Of a stretch of DNA of 64,000 bases, positions 17,709-27,201 are shown one piece after another. The notes beneath the pieces are model-generated. The model saw only the letters and a list, made by a program, of their open reading frames with translations. It was not told the origin of the DNA and did no database searches. Where the stretch lies: assembly GCF_017901155.1 (NCBI RefSeq), contig NZ_CP072800.1:2073283-2137282 (forward strand). The letters are read 5' to 3'. Origin of the DNA: Candidatus Thiothrix anitrata. GTDB lineage: Bacteria; Pseudomonadota; Gammaproteobacteria; Thiotrichales; Thiotrichaceae. Position 1 is the stretch's first letter, and each line of letters starts with the position of its first letter. A program made the position numbers and the translations under genes.

Positions 17709-19240
17709 TGCACTTGCCGATTCTTCCGATTCTATTGCCGTTGTTGGCGGGAATTCTCTTGCTGTTATTGCGTCCACTGGGTTTGCAGGTGCAGCGCATG
17801 GTGGGTTTTGCCGCCGCGTTTGCCTTGCTGATGTTGGCGGTGTGGTTGTTTGATGGTGCATTGGTTGGGCAGCGGCAGGTGTATGCGCTGGGCAACTGGC
17901 CTGCGCCATTCGGCATTACCTTGGTGTTTGACCAGCTTGCGGCGTTGATGCTGTTGGTGACAGCAGTGCTGGCGGTCGGGGCATTGTGGTATGCAATTGT
18001 CACCGATATTGACGCGCAAGGTAGCCATTTCCATGTGCTATTCCAGATGCAATTGTTTGGTCTGAACGGGGCGTTTTTGACCGGGGATGCGTTTAACCTG
18101 TTCGTGTTTTTTGAGGTGTTGTTGCTGGCTTCTTACAGTTTGCTGCTGCATGGCGGTGGTAAGGAACGCACGGTGGCGGGGCTGCATTATGTGGTGGTGA
18201 ATCTGGTCGGTTCGACGGTGTTCCTGTTTGCGCTGGGGGCGTTGTACGGCGCACTGGGGACGCTGAATATCGCGGATATGGCAGCAAAAGTGGCGGCATT
18301 ACCGGCGGAGCGTGAAGGGCTGGTGATGGCAGCGGGTTTGTTGCTATTGCTGGTATTCGGGGTGAAAGCGGCGATGTTCCCGTTGTATTTGTGGTTGCCT
18401 GCGGCGTATGCCAATACCTCCGCACCCGTGGCGGCGTTGTTTGCGATTATGACCAAGGTGGGGGTGTACGCGATTATTCGGGTGCATGGCACGGTGTTTG
18501 GGGAAGATGCGGGCAGTTTGGCGTATTTCTACGCGCCTTGGTTGCTGGGGCTGGGGCTGATTACCTTGTTACTGGCGGCGTTGGGCGTGCTGGCGGCGTT
18601 TCGCTTGCGCGTTCAGGTGGCGTATTTGGTGTTGGCTTCGGTGGCAATGTTGTTGATTGCGGTCGGGCTGCATTCTGAAACGGGGCTGGCGGCGGCGTTG
18701 TATTATTTGGTGCATTCGACCTTGCTGGCGGGCGGTTTGTTTTTGCTGGCGGATGTAATTGTGCGCGGACGTGGGGCGTATGCTGACCGTTTTGACCCCG
18801 GTATGCGCTTGCCGCACCATGCCTTATTGGGTGGTTTGTTTATGTTTGCGGCAGTAGCAGCCTTGGGTTTGCCGCCATTGTCGGGGTTTTTTGGCAAGTT
18901 GTGGATTTTGCAGGCGGCATTGGAACATCCTTGGCGTTGGGCGGTGTTGGCAACGGTATTAATTAGCAGTGCTATATTGCTGATTGCCTTGGCGCGTAGC
19001 GGTTCGGTATTGTTTTACAAGGTGAAAGATCGCCCTGATGCGGCTGATCCGGTATTGCCAGCGCAGATTTCGGCGTTTGCACCCAGTTTGATGGCGGTGC
19101 TGTGGTTACTGGTGGCTGTGCCGTTGTTGGTGCTATTGGCGCAACCGGTTGCAGAGATAATGCAGCAAATCGCCGCGCAAACCTTGGATACGGCGGGGTA
19201 TCGGGCGGCAGTGTTTGACCCTGCGGTGGGAGGTAAATGA
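17705..19240 (+). CDS. mnhD: Mrp antiporter subunit D
   Basis: 511-residue NuoN/NuoM-like membrane subunit. Visible signatures are FFEVLLLASYSLLLHGG, VKAAMFPLYLWLPAAYANTSAPVAALFAIMTKVGVYAI with the conserved Lys, and SGFFGKLWILQAAL. Fourteen or so hydrophobic helices are expected. It overlaps mnhC by four bases and mnhE by four bases, so the operon is tightly coupled. Confidence 0.95.
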   Translation: MMHLPILPILLPLLAGILLLLLRPLGLQVQRMVGFAAAFALLMLAVWLFDGALVGQRQVYALGNWPAPFGITLVFDQLAALMLLVTAVLAVGALWYAIVTDIDAQGSHFHVLFQMQLFGLNGAFLTGDAFNLFVFFEVLLLASYSLLLHGGGKERTVAGLHYVVVNLVGSTVFLFALGALYGALGTLNIADMAAKVAALPAEREGLVMAAGLLLLLVFGVKAAMFPLYLWLPAAYANTSAPVAALFAIMTKVGVYAIIRVHGTVFGEDAGSLAYFYAPWLLGLGLITLLLAALGVLAAFRLRVQVAYLVLASVAMLLIAVGLHSETGLAAALYYLVHSTLLAGGLFLLADVIVRGRGAYADRFDPGMRLPHHALLGGLFMFAAVAALGLPPLSGFFGKLWILQAALEHPWRWAVLATVLISSAILLIALARSGSVLFYKVKDRPDAADPVLPAQISAFAPSLMAVLWLLVAVPLLVLLAQPVAEIMQQIAAQTLDTAGYRAAVFDPAVGGK

Positions 19241-19737
19241 GTATGTTGAAACGATTGTTGCCGCATCCGCTGTTGAGCGTGTTCCTGTTGCTGATCTGGT
19301 TGTTGTTGAACAATACCGTGGCAATGGGGCATGTGGTGCTGGGCGCGGGTTTGGCGGTACTGATTCCGTTTTTGACGATGGGATTTTGGCCGGAACGGGT
19401 GTGTGTGCAGCGTCCGTGGGTGCTGCTGAAATTTGTGGCGGTGGTGCTGTGGGATATTGTGGTGGCGAACCTGAATGTGGCGGCGTTGATTCTGGGTTCT
19501 ACTCGCAAGCTTCAGCCTGCGTTTATGGTGTTGGAATTGGATATTCGTTCGCCGTTAGGGGTGAGTTTGCTGGCGAATACGATTTCGCTGACACCGGGGA
19601 CGGTTTCGTGTGAAGTGTCGGCTGACCGGCGGCAATTGCTGGTTCACGCGCTGCATGTGACGGATGTGGAGGCGAGCATTCGGGAAATGAAGCAGCGTTA
19701 CGAGCAACCATTGATAGAGGTGTTACGCGAATGTTGA
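19237..19737 (+). CDS. mnhE: Mrp antiporter subunit E
   Basis: 166 residues, two to three N-terminal membrane helices (LLSVFLLLIWLLLNNTVAMGHVVLGAGLAVLIPF), then the conserved MnhE cytoplasmic part (LGVSLLANTISLTPGTVSCEVS, LLVHALHVTD). Starts in ATGA overlap with mnhD and overlaps mnhF by seven bases. Confidence 0.93.
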   Translation: MSMLKRLLPHPLLSVFLLLIWLLLNNTVAMGHVVLGAGLAVLIPFLTMGFWPERVCVQRPWVLLKFVAVVLWDIVVANLNVAALILGSTRKLQPAFMVLELDIRSPLGVSLLANTISLTPGTVSCEVSADRRQLLVHALHVTDVEASIREMKQRYEQPLIEVLREC

Positions 19738-20000
19738 GTATGGTGTTGCCTTGGGCATTCGGTATGGTGTCGTTGGCGTTGTTATTGAGTTTGTACCGCT
19801 TGCTGGTGGGGCCGGATGTGCCTGACCGGATTCTGGCGTTGGATACCTTGTACCTGAATACGATTGCCTTGCTGGTATTGTTCGGGTTGTTGCAAGGCAG
19901 TGCGTTGTATTTCGAGGCGGCGTTGCTGATTGCGGTCATGGGTTTTGTGGGTACGATTGCGTTGAGCAAGTATTTGCTGCGCGGCGATATTATGGAGTAG
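19731..20000 (+). CDS. mnhF: Mrp antiporter subunit F
   Basis: 89 residues with three hydrophobic helices and the family core RLLVGPDVPDRILALDTLYLNTIALLVLFG. Membrane component of the Mrp complex; five bases from mnhG. Confidence 0.93.
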   Translation: MLSMVLPWAFGMVSLALLLSLYRLLVGPDVPDRILALDTLYLNTIALLVLFGLLQGSALYFEAALLIAVMGFVGTIALSKYLLRGDIME

Positions 20001-20004
20001 GGCG

Positions 20005-20313
20005 ATGTTGGATGTAATCTTGGCAGTATTGGTGTTGGTGGGAGCGTTTTTTACGCTGGTGGGGTCGTGGGGTTTGGCGAAAATGCCGGACTTTTTCATG
20101 CGCCTGCACGGGCCGACCAAGGCGACGACCATTGGCGTGGGGGCAGTGTTGGTGGCTTCGGCCTTGTACTTTTCGTTCAATACCGATGGGGTAAGCTTGC
20201 ATGAAGTGCTGGTGACGTTGTTTTTGTTCATGACCGCGCCAGTGAGTGCGCACATGATGGCGAAGGCGGCGTTGCATTTGCGGGTGAAGCAGGTGGAGCG
20301 GACTCGGCGTTAA
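20005..20313 (+). CDS. mnhG: Mrp antiporter subunit G
   Basis: 102 residues with the MnhG signature LVGSWGLAKMPDFFMRLHGPTKATTIGVGAVLVASALYF and a third helix (LVTLFLFMTAPVSAHMMAKAAL). Last gene of the antiporter operon. The BREX island begins about 60 bases later on the same strand with no visible terminator between them. Confidence 0.94.
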   Translation: MLDVILAVLVLVGAFFTLVGSWGLAKMPDFFMRLHGPTKATTIGVGAVLVASALYFSFNTDGVSLHEVLVTLFLFMTAPVSAHMMAKAALHLRVKQVERTRR

Positions 20314-20372
20314 TAAAAATTCAGGATTTGTGTTATAAAACCTCTCTGAATATTTACCCGAATGATGCTAGA

Positions 20373-20975
20373 TTGAAACCATACCCTTACAGTTTTTCCT
20401 TCACATCTTCTGCTGCCGCTATTCAGACATCGGTAGCATTAGCGGCTGTGTTTATGCGCTTGGAAAATTGGAGGCTAGTGCGTGAGCAAGCCATTCGGGA
20501 AAATATGTTTCAGGCACGCACTGTCAGCTATGCGGAGCGGCTGTTTCGGGAAATCGCCAGCCGTTTGCAGACACTGAATCACGCTGAAATTAACTTGTTA
20601 GTAAACGGCAATCCGACTGAACAACAGCAATTGGTATGGTTGGCGATTTGTCAGCGTTACGCCCCTATCCGTGATTTCGCTCAGGAAGTGCTGGTGGAGC
20701 ATTATCACCAGTCCCGTTCCCAGCTTGCCGAGCAAGAATTTGATGCTTTCTATCACCGCAAAGCCGAATGGCAGGTTGAATTGGAGCGTTTAGCCCCAGC
20801 GACGTTGGCAAAAGCCCGCCGGGTCGTGTTCAGGATGTTAAAGGAGTGCGGTTTGCTGAATACCGACAACCTCATTTTGCCGCAAGCCTTGAGCACCGGA
20901 CTCATTGTCGCGATGGGGGATAATGCCAAACGGTACAGGGCTATCTTTCCAGGAGTGACGTATCCACATGATTGA
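20373..20975 (+). CDS. brxA: BREX protein BrxA (DUF1819)
   Basis: Small helical protein of type 1 BREX. It shows the DUF1819 pattern: an N-terminal YPYSFSFTSSAA...A stretch, W-x-x-V...NMFQARTVSYAERLFREIASRLQTL, then the C-terminal LKECGLLNTDNLILPQALST. No ATG precedes the conserved start. TTG at 20373 (followed by KPYPYSFSF) is chosen and TTG at 20328 is the alternative; neither has a strong ribosome site, so the start is uncertain. Overlaps brxB by eight bases. Confidence 0.88.
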   Translation: MKPYPYSFSFTSSAAAIQTSVALAAVFMRLENWRLVREQAIRENMFQARTVSYAERLFREIASRLQTLNHAEINLLVNGNPTEQQQLVWLAICQRYAPIRDFAQEVLVEHYHQSRSQLAEQEFDAFYHRKAEWQVELERLAPATLAKARRVVFRMLKECGLLNTDNLILPQALSTGLIVAMGDNAKRYRAIFPGVTYPHD

Positions 20976-21594
20976 GCGAAAACTTCAGGGGTGTATATCC
21001 CGGCACAATCGGGATGACGCTTACGCCCACCTGACGGATGTACTGACCAGCGAAGCATTTTTGATGAATCAAGGCTTGAACAACGACATTCCGTTCCATA
21101 TCTGCCCGTTTCAGCCGGAAATACGCAATGACGTAGTACAACTGATCCGCCAACTGGTCAATTACCTGCACGCTGCCGGTAAGCGGGTGCTGGAAATCAA
21201 CCTGTATGATTTGGTGGTGGAGATTTTACAGGCGGAAGGGGATTGGGAGTGGTTGCAGGAAAGCGAGTTTGAACTGAGCCGGGCAGACCTCAAGGAAGAT
21301 TTGCAGGCTATTCTGGATGTCGAAACCGTGGTAACACCGGCTATTGCCAAGCAGATGGCGGCGGCAAACTTCGATGTGTTATTCATTACCGGCGTGGGCG
21401 AAGTATTCCCGTATATCCGCTCGCACAATATCCTGAATAATTTGCAACGCTATGCCAAAGAAAAGCCCACCCTGATGTTTTTCCCCGGTATTTATCAGCA
21501 CTCGCTGGAAAAAGGCGCGTCATTGAATTTGTTTGGGCGCATTACCGACGACAAATATTACCGTGCTTTCAATATTCTCGACCGCGCTATCTGA
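20968..21594 (+). CDS. brxB: BREX protein BrxB (DUF1788)
   Basis: 208-residue DUF1788 protein (MIERKLQGCISRHNRDDAYAH... , EVFPYIRSHNILNNLQRYAKEKPTLMFFPG, SLNLFGRITDDKYYRAFNI). Found only in BREX and related loci; exact biochemical role is unknown, but it is required with BrxC, PglX and PglZ in studied systems. Twelve bases from brxC. Confidence 0.94.
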   Translation: MIERKLQGCISRHNRDDAYAHLTDVLTSEAFLMNQGLNNDIPFHICPFQPEIRNDVVQLIRQLVNYLHAAGKRVLEINLYDLVVEILQAEGDWEWLQESEFELSRADLKEDLQAILDVETVVTPAIAKQMAAANFDVLFITGVGEVFPYIRSHNILNNLQRYAKEKPTLMFFPGIYQHSLEKGASLNLFGRITDDKYYRAFNILDRAI

Positions 21595-21606
21595 CAAGGA
21601 TTCTTC

Positions 21607-24600
21607 ATGCAACTGCAACAACTGTTTGAACGGGATGTAGCCCGCCCGATAGAGGGTGTCATCAAGGCGGACGATGATGCCAGCCTGCTGTTGGAACTGG
21701 ATGAATACGTCATTACCGATGAAGTCGGCAAGCGGCTGGATGCGTTTCTGGATGCCTACCTGAATTATGCAGGAGCCAACGGGGTGTGGATTTCCGGGTT
21801 TTTCGGTTCGGGCAAATCGCACCTGTTAAAAATGCTGGCGTTGTTACTGGAAAACCGGGCGGTCGATGGCTGGAGTGCTCTGGACATTTTTCTGGATAAA
21901 CCCAGATGCTGCACCGACGGTATCTTTTCCGGCAATTTGAAAAAGGCAGTGGCGATTCCTTCCGCCAGCATCCTGTTCAATATTGACCAGAAAGCCGATG
22001 TCATCAGCAAAACCGAATTGGATGCGCTGATCGCTGTTTTTGTGAAAGTATTTGATGAACATTGCGGGTATTTCGGCAAACAGCCTTACCTTGCCCAGTT
22101 TGAGCGCGAACTGGATATGGATGAGCTGTTTGAACCTTTCAAGGCGGCTTTTCAGGACAAGGCCGGGGAGAGCTGGGAATGGGGGCGGGTACGTGCCAAA
22201 CGGGTGTCACGGCAGATAGATGCGGCTTACCAACAAGTGACGGGGCAGGCAAGCACCAACATACTCGACAAGTACCGCAGCGACTACCGCCTTTCCATCG
22301 AGGATTTTGCGGAACAGGTAAAACAGTATATTGACAGTAAGGGCGCAAACTTTCGGCTGAATTTCTTCGTCGATGAAGTCGGGCAATACGTCGCCGACAA
22401 CACCAAACTGATGACCAACCTGCAAACCGTGGCAGAAAGCCTTGCCACCAAATGCAATGGTCAGGCATGGGTAATCGTGACGGCGCAGGAAGACATGCAA
22501 AACGTGATTGGTGATACCAGCAAGCAGCAGGGCAATGACTTCAGCAAAATTCAGGCGCGTTTCAAAAATCGCATGAAGTTGACCAGTCAGGATGTGGCGG
22601 AAGTCATTCAGCGGCGTCTGTTGCAAAAAAAGACCAGCGTTATTCCGCAATTGGAAACGCTGTATCAACAACACGCCAATAACTTCAAAACCCTGTTTGA
22701 CTTTGCCGATGGTACACAAAGCCGCCCCAACTTCCGCGATCAGGAACATTTTGTCGATAGCTACCCGTTTGTGCCCTACCAGTTCGCCCTGTTTCAGGAT
22801 GCGATCCAGAACCTTTCCCTGCACAGTGCGTTTGAAGGCAGGCACAGTTCCGTGGGTGAGCGTTCCATGCTGGGGGTGTTCCAGCAGGTTGCCATTTCGA
22901 TCAAGGCGCATGAACTGGGGGAACTGGCGACCTTTGACCTGATGTTTGAAGGTATCCGTACTGCCCTAAAAACCGCCATCCAGCAATCCATTCTCAAAGC
23001 TGAGCGGCATCTGGATAACCCGTTTGCCATCCGTTTGTTGAAAGCCCTGTTTCTGGTCAAATACGTCAAGGACTTCAAGCCGACGGTGCGCAACCTGTGC
23101 GTGTTGATGCATGACCATTTTGACCGCGATGTTCCCAGCCTCAAAACACAGGTGGAAGAAGCCTTGAACCTGCTGGAAAAGGAAACCTATATCCAGCGTA
23201 ATGGCGAATTATACGCCTACCTCACCGATGAAGAGCAGGACATTGAGCAGGAAATCAAAAACACCACGATTGACCAGGCGGTAGTGGCTGCCGAACTGGA
23301 AAAGCTGGTGTATGACGGCGTATTGAAACAGCGCAAAATCCGTTCCGATGAAGACCTGCGCGATTATGCCTTTACCCGGCGGCTGGATGACAACGCGGCT
23401 GGGCGTGAATATGAACTCGCCATCAATGTCATTACCTCGTTTCACGAATACGCTGGTGCAGAAGAAAAACACCGGGTTGACAGTATCTACAAGGACGAGC
23501 TGGTGATCCTGTTGCCTGCCAGCGAGCGGCTGGTACGTGATTTGCTGATGTACAAGCAAACCGAAAAATACGTCGCCCATGAAACCCGCGCTACCCAGCA
23601 GGACAGTATCAAGCGCATTCTGGATGAGAAAAACCGCCAGAACGGGGAACGCCTTAACCAGCTTAAGGTGCTGGTGAACAAGCTGATGGGCAGCGCCAAG
23701 TTTTTCGTGGCAGGGCATGAAATCGAGTTAAGCGGCGACGATGGTCAGAACAAAACCATCCGCGCTTTTCAGGCGTTGGTTAAACGCACTTACCCCAATC
23801 TCAGGATGTTGCGGGGGGTGCAGTACAGCGAGAACAACCTTGCTGATATTCTCCGCCAAGGCAGTGGGCAGGGTTTGTTGAGTGATGAAGCCGCGTTGCC
23901 GGAAGCCCAGCAGGAAGTACTGTCGTTTATTCAGGGCAACCATCGGGGCGGGGTGCGCACCACTGCCAAGTCCCTGCTGGACAGGTTCGAGCGCAAGCCC
24001 TACGGCTGGTCGTTTGCGGCGGTGCTGTGTACGCTGGCCTACTTGTGCGCCCGTGGCAAGGTGGAAGTACGCGAATCGACCAATCTGCTGGATGAAGCGG
24101 AACTGGCACGGGCGTTACGCAATACCGCCACCCACGACAAACTGATCCTCGATCCGCAGGTGGAATTCAGCCAGTCGCAATTACGCGCCGTGAAGGAATT
24201 CTACAACGACTTTTTTGAGCGCATGACCTCGGCGGCAGAAGCCAAGGCGCTGGCGCAGGACGTGCAACGTGCTTTCGGGGAATTGCTGGAAACGTTGCGG
24301 GAGTTGCAGGTACAAAGCAGCCGTTTCCCGTTCCTGCGGATGCTGGAGCCAGTGGTCAAGGAACTCAAGGCGCTGCAAGACAAGCCCTATACCTGGTTCA
24401 TTGGCGAGTTGGTGAATCAGGAAGCGGTCTGGTTTGAGCGCAAGGAAAAGCTCATTGACCCACTGACGGGTTTCATGAAGGGGGCGCACAAGGCGAGTTA
24501 TCTGGAGGCACGCCAATTTCTGGATGAGCAAAAAGCCAACTTATCCTATGCCGGAAGTAACTTGCCGGAACTGCTGGATTCAGCCCTGCTTGACCCGGAA

Positions 24601-25128
24601 GTCTACAAGAGCAATAAAATTCAGGGCATCAAGACACAACTGGCTGAGTTGCAACAACAATTGACACAAGCGCGGCAGCACGAGGAGCAACAGGCGTTGG
24701 CGGGTATTGAAGCCTTGCAGCAAAAACTGCTGGGGTTTGAACAATTCAATGCGCTGGATAGCGGGAGGCAGCAGGAGCTGTTACAGCCTTTCGGGACAGT
24801 CCGCCAGCAAATCGGGCAGCAAGTGTTGATTGCCGTGATCCGTGATATTCAACGCCGTTTTGAGGATGACACCTATGCGGGGCTGATCCAGAAGCTGATG
24901 TTGTGGTCGCGTCCCAAACTGGAACCGACAGGCAAATCAGGTGTTACACCTGCCAAACCCGTGGTTAATGAACCTGAACCGGCTATCGAATCCGTCGCTG
25001 TGCGCAGCATTCGTGTGCCTTACCCGCAGCCTTGGCTGTCGACAGAGGCTGAGGTGGCGGTTTACCTTGAAAGCTACCGGCGGGAATTGCTGACGTTGAT
25101 CAGGGCGGGGAAGCGGGTACAGTTGTGA
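21607..25128 (+). CDS. brxC: BREX P-loop ATPase BrxC
   Basis: 1173-residue BREX ATPase. The Walker A motif FFGSGKSH lies near residues 64-71 after the conserved start MQLQQLFERDVARPIEGVIKADD. FFVDEVGQYVAD near 250 is the likely Walker B region, followed by VTAQEDM. The C-terminal half is long and helical, with coiled-coil character around 1010-1090 (LAELQQQLTQARQHEEQQ). Full length for the family and uninterrupted, so this core gene appears functional. Confidence 0.96.
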   Translation: MQLQQLFERDVARPIEGVIKADDDASLLLELDEYVITDEVGKRLDAFLDAYLNYAGANGVWISGFFGSGKSHLLKMLALLLENRAVDGWSALDIFLDKPRCCTDGIFSGNLKKAVAIPSASILFNIDQKADVISKTELDALIAVFVKVFDEHCGYFGKQPYLAQFERELDMDELFEPFKAAFQDKAGESWEWGRVRAKRVSRQIDAAYQQVTGQASTNILDKYRSDYRLSIEDFAEQVKQYIDSKGANFRLNFFVDEVGQYVADNTKLMTNLQTVAESLATKCNGQAWVIVTAQEDMQNVIGDTSKQQGNDFSKIQARFKNRMKLTSQDVAEVIQRRLLQKKTSVIPQLETLYQQHANNFKTLFDFADGTQSRPNFRDQEHFVDSYPFVPYQFALFQDAIQNLSLHSAFEGRHSSVGERSMLGVFQQVAISIKAHELGELATFDLMFEGIRTALKTAIQQSILKAERHLDNPFAIRLLKALFLVKYVKDFKPTVRNLCVLMHDHFDRDVPSLKTQVEEALNLLEKETYIQRNGELYAYLTDEEQDIEQEIKNTTIDQAVVAAELEKLVYDGVLKQRKIRSDEDLRDYAFTRRLDDNAAGREYELAINVITSFHEYAGAEEKHRVDSIYKDELVILLPASERLVRDLLMYKQTEKYVAHETRATQQDSIKRILDEKNRQNGERLNQLKVLVNKLMGSAKFFVAGHEIELSGDDGQNKTIRAFQALVKRTYPNLRMLRGVQYSENNLADILRQGSGQGLLSDEAALPEAQQEVLSFIQGNHRGGVRTTAKSLLDRFERKPYGWSFAAVLCTLAYLCARGKVEVRESTNLLDEAELARALRNTATHDKLILDPQVEFSQSQLRAVKEFYNDFFERMTSAAEAKALAQDVQRAFGELLETLRELQVQSSRFPFLRMLEPVVKELKALQDKPYTWFIGELVNQEAVWFERKEKLIDPLTGFMKGAHKASYLEARQFLDEQKANLSYAGSNLPELLDSALLDPEVYKSNKIQGIKTQLAELQQQLTQARQHEEQQALAGIEALQQKLLGFEQFNALDSGRQQELLQPFGTVRQQIGQQVLIAVIRDIQRRFEDDTYAGLIQKLMLWSRPKLEPTGKSGVTPAKPVVNEPEPAIESVAVRSIRVPYPQPWLSTEAEVAVYLESYRRELLTLIRAGKRVQL

Positions 25129-25153
25129 TAGTCAAAGTTCAAAGCAGCCGACA

Positions 25154-25162
25154 TGCTATAAT
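25154..25162 (+). promoter_or_regulatory. Extended -10 promoter upstream of the AAA ATPase gene
   Basis: TGCTATAAT, an extended -10 (TGnTATAAT) with a perfect TATAAT hexamer, lies in the 82-base gap after brxC. No good -35 box stands 17 bases upstream, as is normal for extended -10 promoters. It suggests that the inserted ATPase has its own transcription. Confidence 0.5.
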
Positions 25163-25210
25163 CCCAGAATATTCTATAAGGATTAACCGAGTGAACGGAG
25201 CAGCCAAATC

Positions 25211-26317
25211 ATGGAAATAACACTCAAACAACTGGGGCCGATCAAGCGGGCAGACTTTGAGCTGGGTGATTTCACCATCATTTGCGGCCGAAACAACACG
25301 GGAAAGACTTATGTGACCTATGCCACCTACGGTTTTCTGGACTACTGGCAACGCAGCAATGATGCAGGCATTAGTGATGCAGATGAGGTGGCTTCAGGAT
25401 TTACCAAGAAACTGTCCAGTGTGTTTTCAGGTGACAAGAAAGCATTTGAGAATAGCAGTTTCAGTGTTCATATTGGCAGTGGTGCGTTAACGGCGTTGCC
25501 ACTGTTTCCCAAACCTTTTATTGTGAGTGCGGAGCGTACTGGGGCAGCATTGTTTCAGCGGGAAGTGGATTTTACCCGTAGCCGTATTATTGATTTGCTG
25601 AAAGAAAGCAATATTAATCCCAAAGAATTATTGGGGCGTTTCACCGCTGATTATCCTTTGCCGGTTAAACACAATATCGACTTTGTACGTGACCTGCCCA
25701 ATATCATCAAGCAGGAAAGTCTGTTTGCTAAACAATACCCAGAAATATTACGGCGCTTTGATGATATTTTGGGTGGGAATTATAGCGTGAATCAGGCTGG
25801 TGGCATTGAATACGCGCCACACCATAATCCGGCAGTACGTTTATCATTAGCGGAAAGCTCCAGTACGGTGCGTTCGTTGGTCAATATCGGTTTTTATCTG
25901 CGGCATTTGGCGCAACCCGGTGATTTGCTGATGGTGGATGAGCCAGAGTTGAACCTGCATCCACAAAATCAGCGTAAGGTTGCCCGCCTGTTTGCCATGC
26001 TGGTGAATCATGGTATCCGGGTATTTATCACTACCCACAGTGACTACATTATCCGTGAATTGAACACCCTGTTGCTGCTCGATAAACCGGATGATGAGCG
26101 TTTGCGGGCGCTGGCAACACGAGAAGGTTATCAGCAAGGGGAGTTGTTGAAACCTGCACAGCTTAGCGTGTATATGACGGCTGAAGACCCGGACGCAGCG
26201 GGGTTTTATACCTTAATCCCCGCGAGTGTTAGCGTCAATAACGGTATTGCGCTGTCTTCTTTTGATGACACGATTGCAGACATGAACCGTATTCAAGATG
26301 AAATTATCTGGGGATAA
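25211..26317 (+). CDS. AAA ATPase (AAA_15/OLD-like) inserted in the BREX locus
   Basis: 368-residue ATPase of the ABC/SMC-like AAA_15/21 type. Walker A is GRNNTGKT (about 25-32), the signature-like region is LSLAESSSTVRSL (about 214-226), Walker B is LLMVDEPELNLHP (about 238-250), and the switch His is in ITTHSDYII (about 273-281). No TOPRIM or other nuclease domain is visible after it, so it differs from complete OLD nucleases. It is not a standard BREX gene. Such ATPases often act with a small partner as a defence module; the next, frameshifted gene could be that partner. Ribosome site GGAG about 11 bases before ATG 25211. Confidence 0.85.
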   Translation: MEITLKQLGPIKRADFELGDFTIICGRNNTGKTYVTYATYGFLDYWQRSNDAGISDADEVASGFTKKLSSVFSGDKKAFENSSFSVHIGSGALTALPLFPKPFIVSAERTGAALFQREVDFTRSRIIDLLKESNINPKELLGRFTADYPLPVKHNIDFVRDLPNIIKQESLFAKQYPEILRRFDDILGGNYSVNQAGGIEYAPHHNPAVRLSLAESSSTVRSLVNIGFYLRHLAQPGDLLMVDEPELNLHPQNQRKVARLFAMLVNHGIRVFITTHSDYIIRELNTLLLLDKPDDERLRALATREGYQQGELLKPAQLSVYMTAEDPDAAGFYTLIPASVSVNNGIALSSFDDTIADMNRIQDEIIWG

Positions 26318-26320
26318 GGT

Positions 26321-26532
26321 GTGACGGATACAGCAGTGTTACGGCAGGTATTACAGCCCGCTATCGTGATTCCTTTGGATGATCATTACAATCGCAAAAA
26401 GCTGGTGTTGCCACTAGCAGTCGTCAGCGTAAAACAGTCATTGAGCGGGGCGTTGCGGTTCATGCGACACCTGAGCAAGCCTTGATGGTCAGCAATACCC
26501 GCAGCGTACAATTCAAACAGATGGCTGCTTAA
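26321..26532 (+). pseudogene. Small gene after the ATPase, one frameshift
   Basis: GTG start four bases after the ATPase stop. The first frame runs VTDTAVLRQVLQPAIVIPL... and closes at 26485. From the A5 tract at 26396-26400 the next frame continues AGVATSSRQRKTVIERGVAV ... FKQMAA to a stop at 26530-26532. One extra A in that tract would give a single 70-codon protein. I do not recognise the family. Either a real frameshift or a homopolymer miscount in the sequence. Confidence 0.5.
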
Positions 26533-26597
26533 ATTAAGCTCGATACAACCCGATAGCAAAGTTGTTAATCATTTTTATTGATGCAGGAGGCATTGTC

Positions 26598-27171
26598 ATG
26601 GCAGCAAAAAAAACCAAGGTCTATCAATTGAAAATCACCTTGGAGGATATACGCCCCCAATCTGGCGGCGTGTGTTGGTGAACAGTTCCAGCAGTTTGGC
26701 TGATTTACACTGGATTATTCAAATCGCGATGGGTTGGACAAATTCCCATTTGCACCAATTCAGGCATGGCGGTGAGTTTTACCAAACACCTGATCCTTTT
26801 GATGATGGCCTTGGTTTTATGGATGCACTGGATAGCAGTCAGTACCGGATTGACCGCTTGTTAACGCGGAAAAAGACAACATGCGTTACGAATATGATTT
26901 TGGTGATGGTTGGCTACATAAAATTGTGCTGGAAAAAATATTACCCGCCGATGACGCGCTGAGCTTGCCGCAATGCATTAAAGGCAAACGTGCCTGTCCG
27001 CCTGAAGATGTGGGTGGCGTTTGGGGGTATGAGGATTTGTTGGAGATACTGGCGGATAAGAACCATGAGGAATACAAATCGCGCTTAGACTGGCTGGGGG
27101 GCGAGTTTGACCCGGAAGCATTGGATTTGAGTGACATTAATCAGCAATTGAAAAGTTGGGCTAAAGGTTGA
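26598..27171 (+). pseudogene. Plasmid pRiA4b ORF-3-like protein, two frameshifts
   Basis: Reads as an about 190-residue pRiA4b ORF-3 family protein in three frames: MAAKKTKVYQLKITLEDIRP, then (after the C5 run at 26654-26658) WRRVLVNSSSSLADLHWIIQ...TNSHLHQFR, then (after the A5 run at 26870-26874) MRYEYDFGDGWLHKIVLEKI ... KGKRACPPEDVGG. One added base in each run restores a continuous frame. The motifs YEYDFGDGW and ACPPEDVGG are diagnostic for the family. Good ribosome site AGGAGG before ATG 26598. Function of the family is unknown. Confidence 0.8.
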
Positions 27172-27201
27172 AGGCTATAAAAATCGCCTTATTCTTGATC
27201 G

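Noticed and set aside
16597..18003. Long minus-strand frame opposite mnhA-mnhC-mnhD
   Set aside because: No domain, Pro/His/Arg-rich shadow composition, and it lies opposite three well-supported genes.
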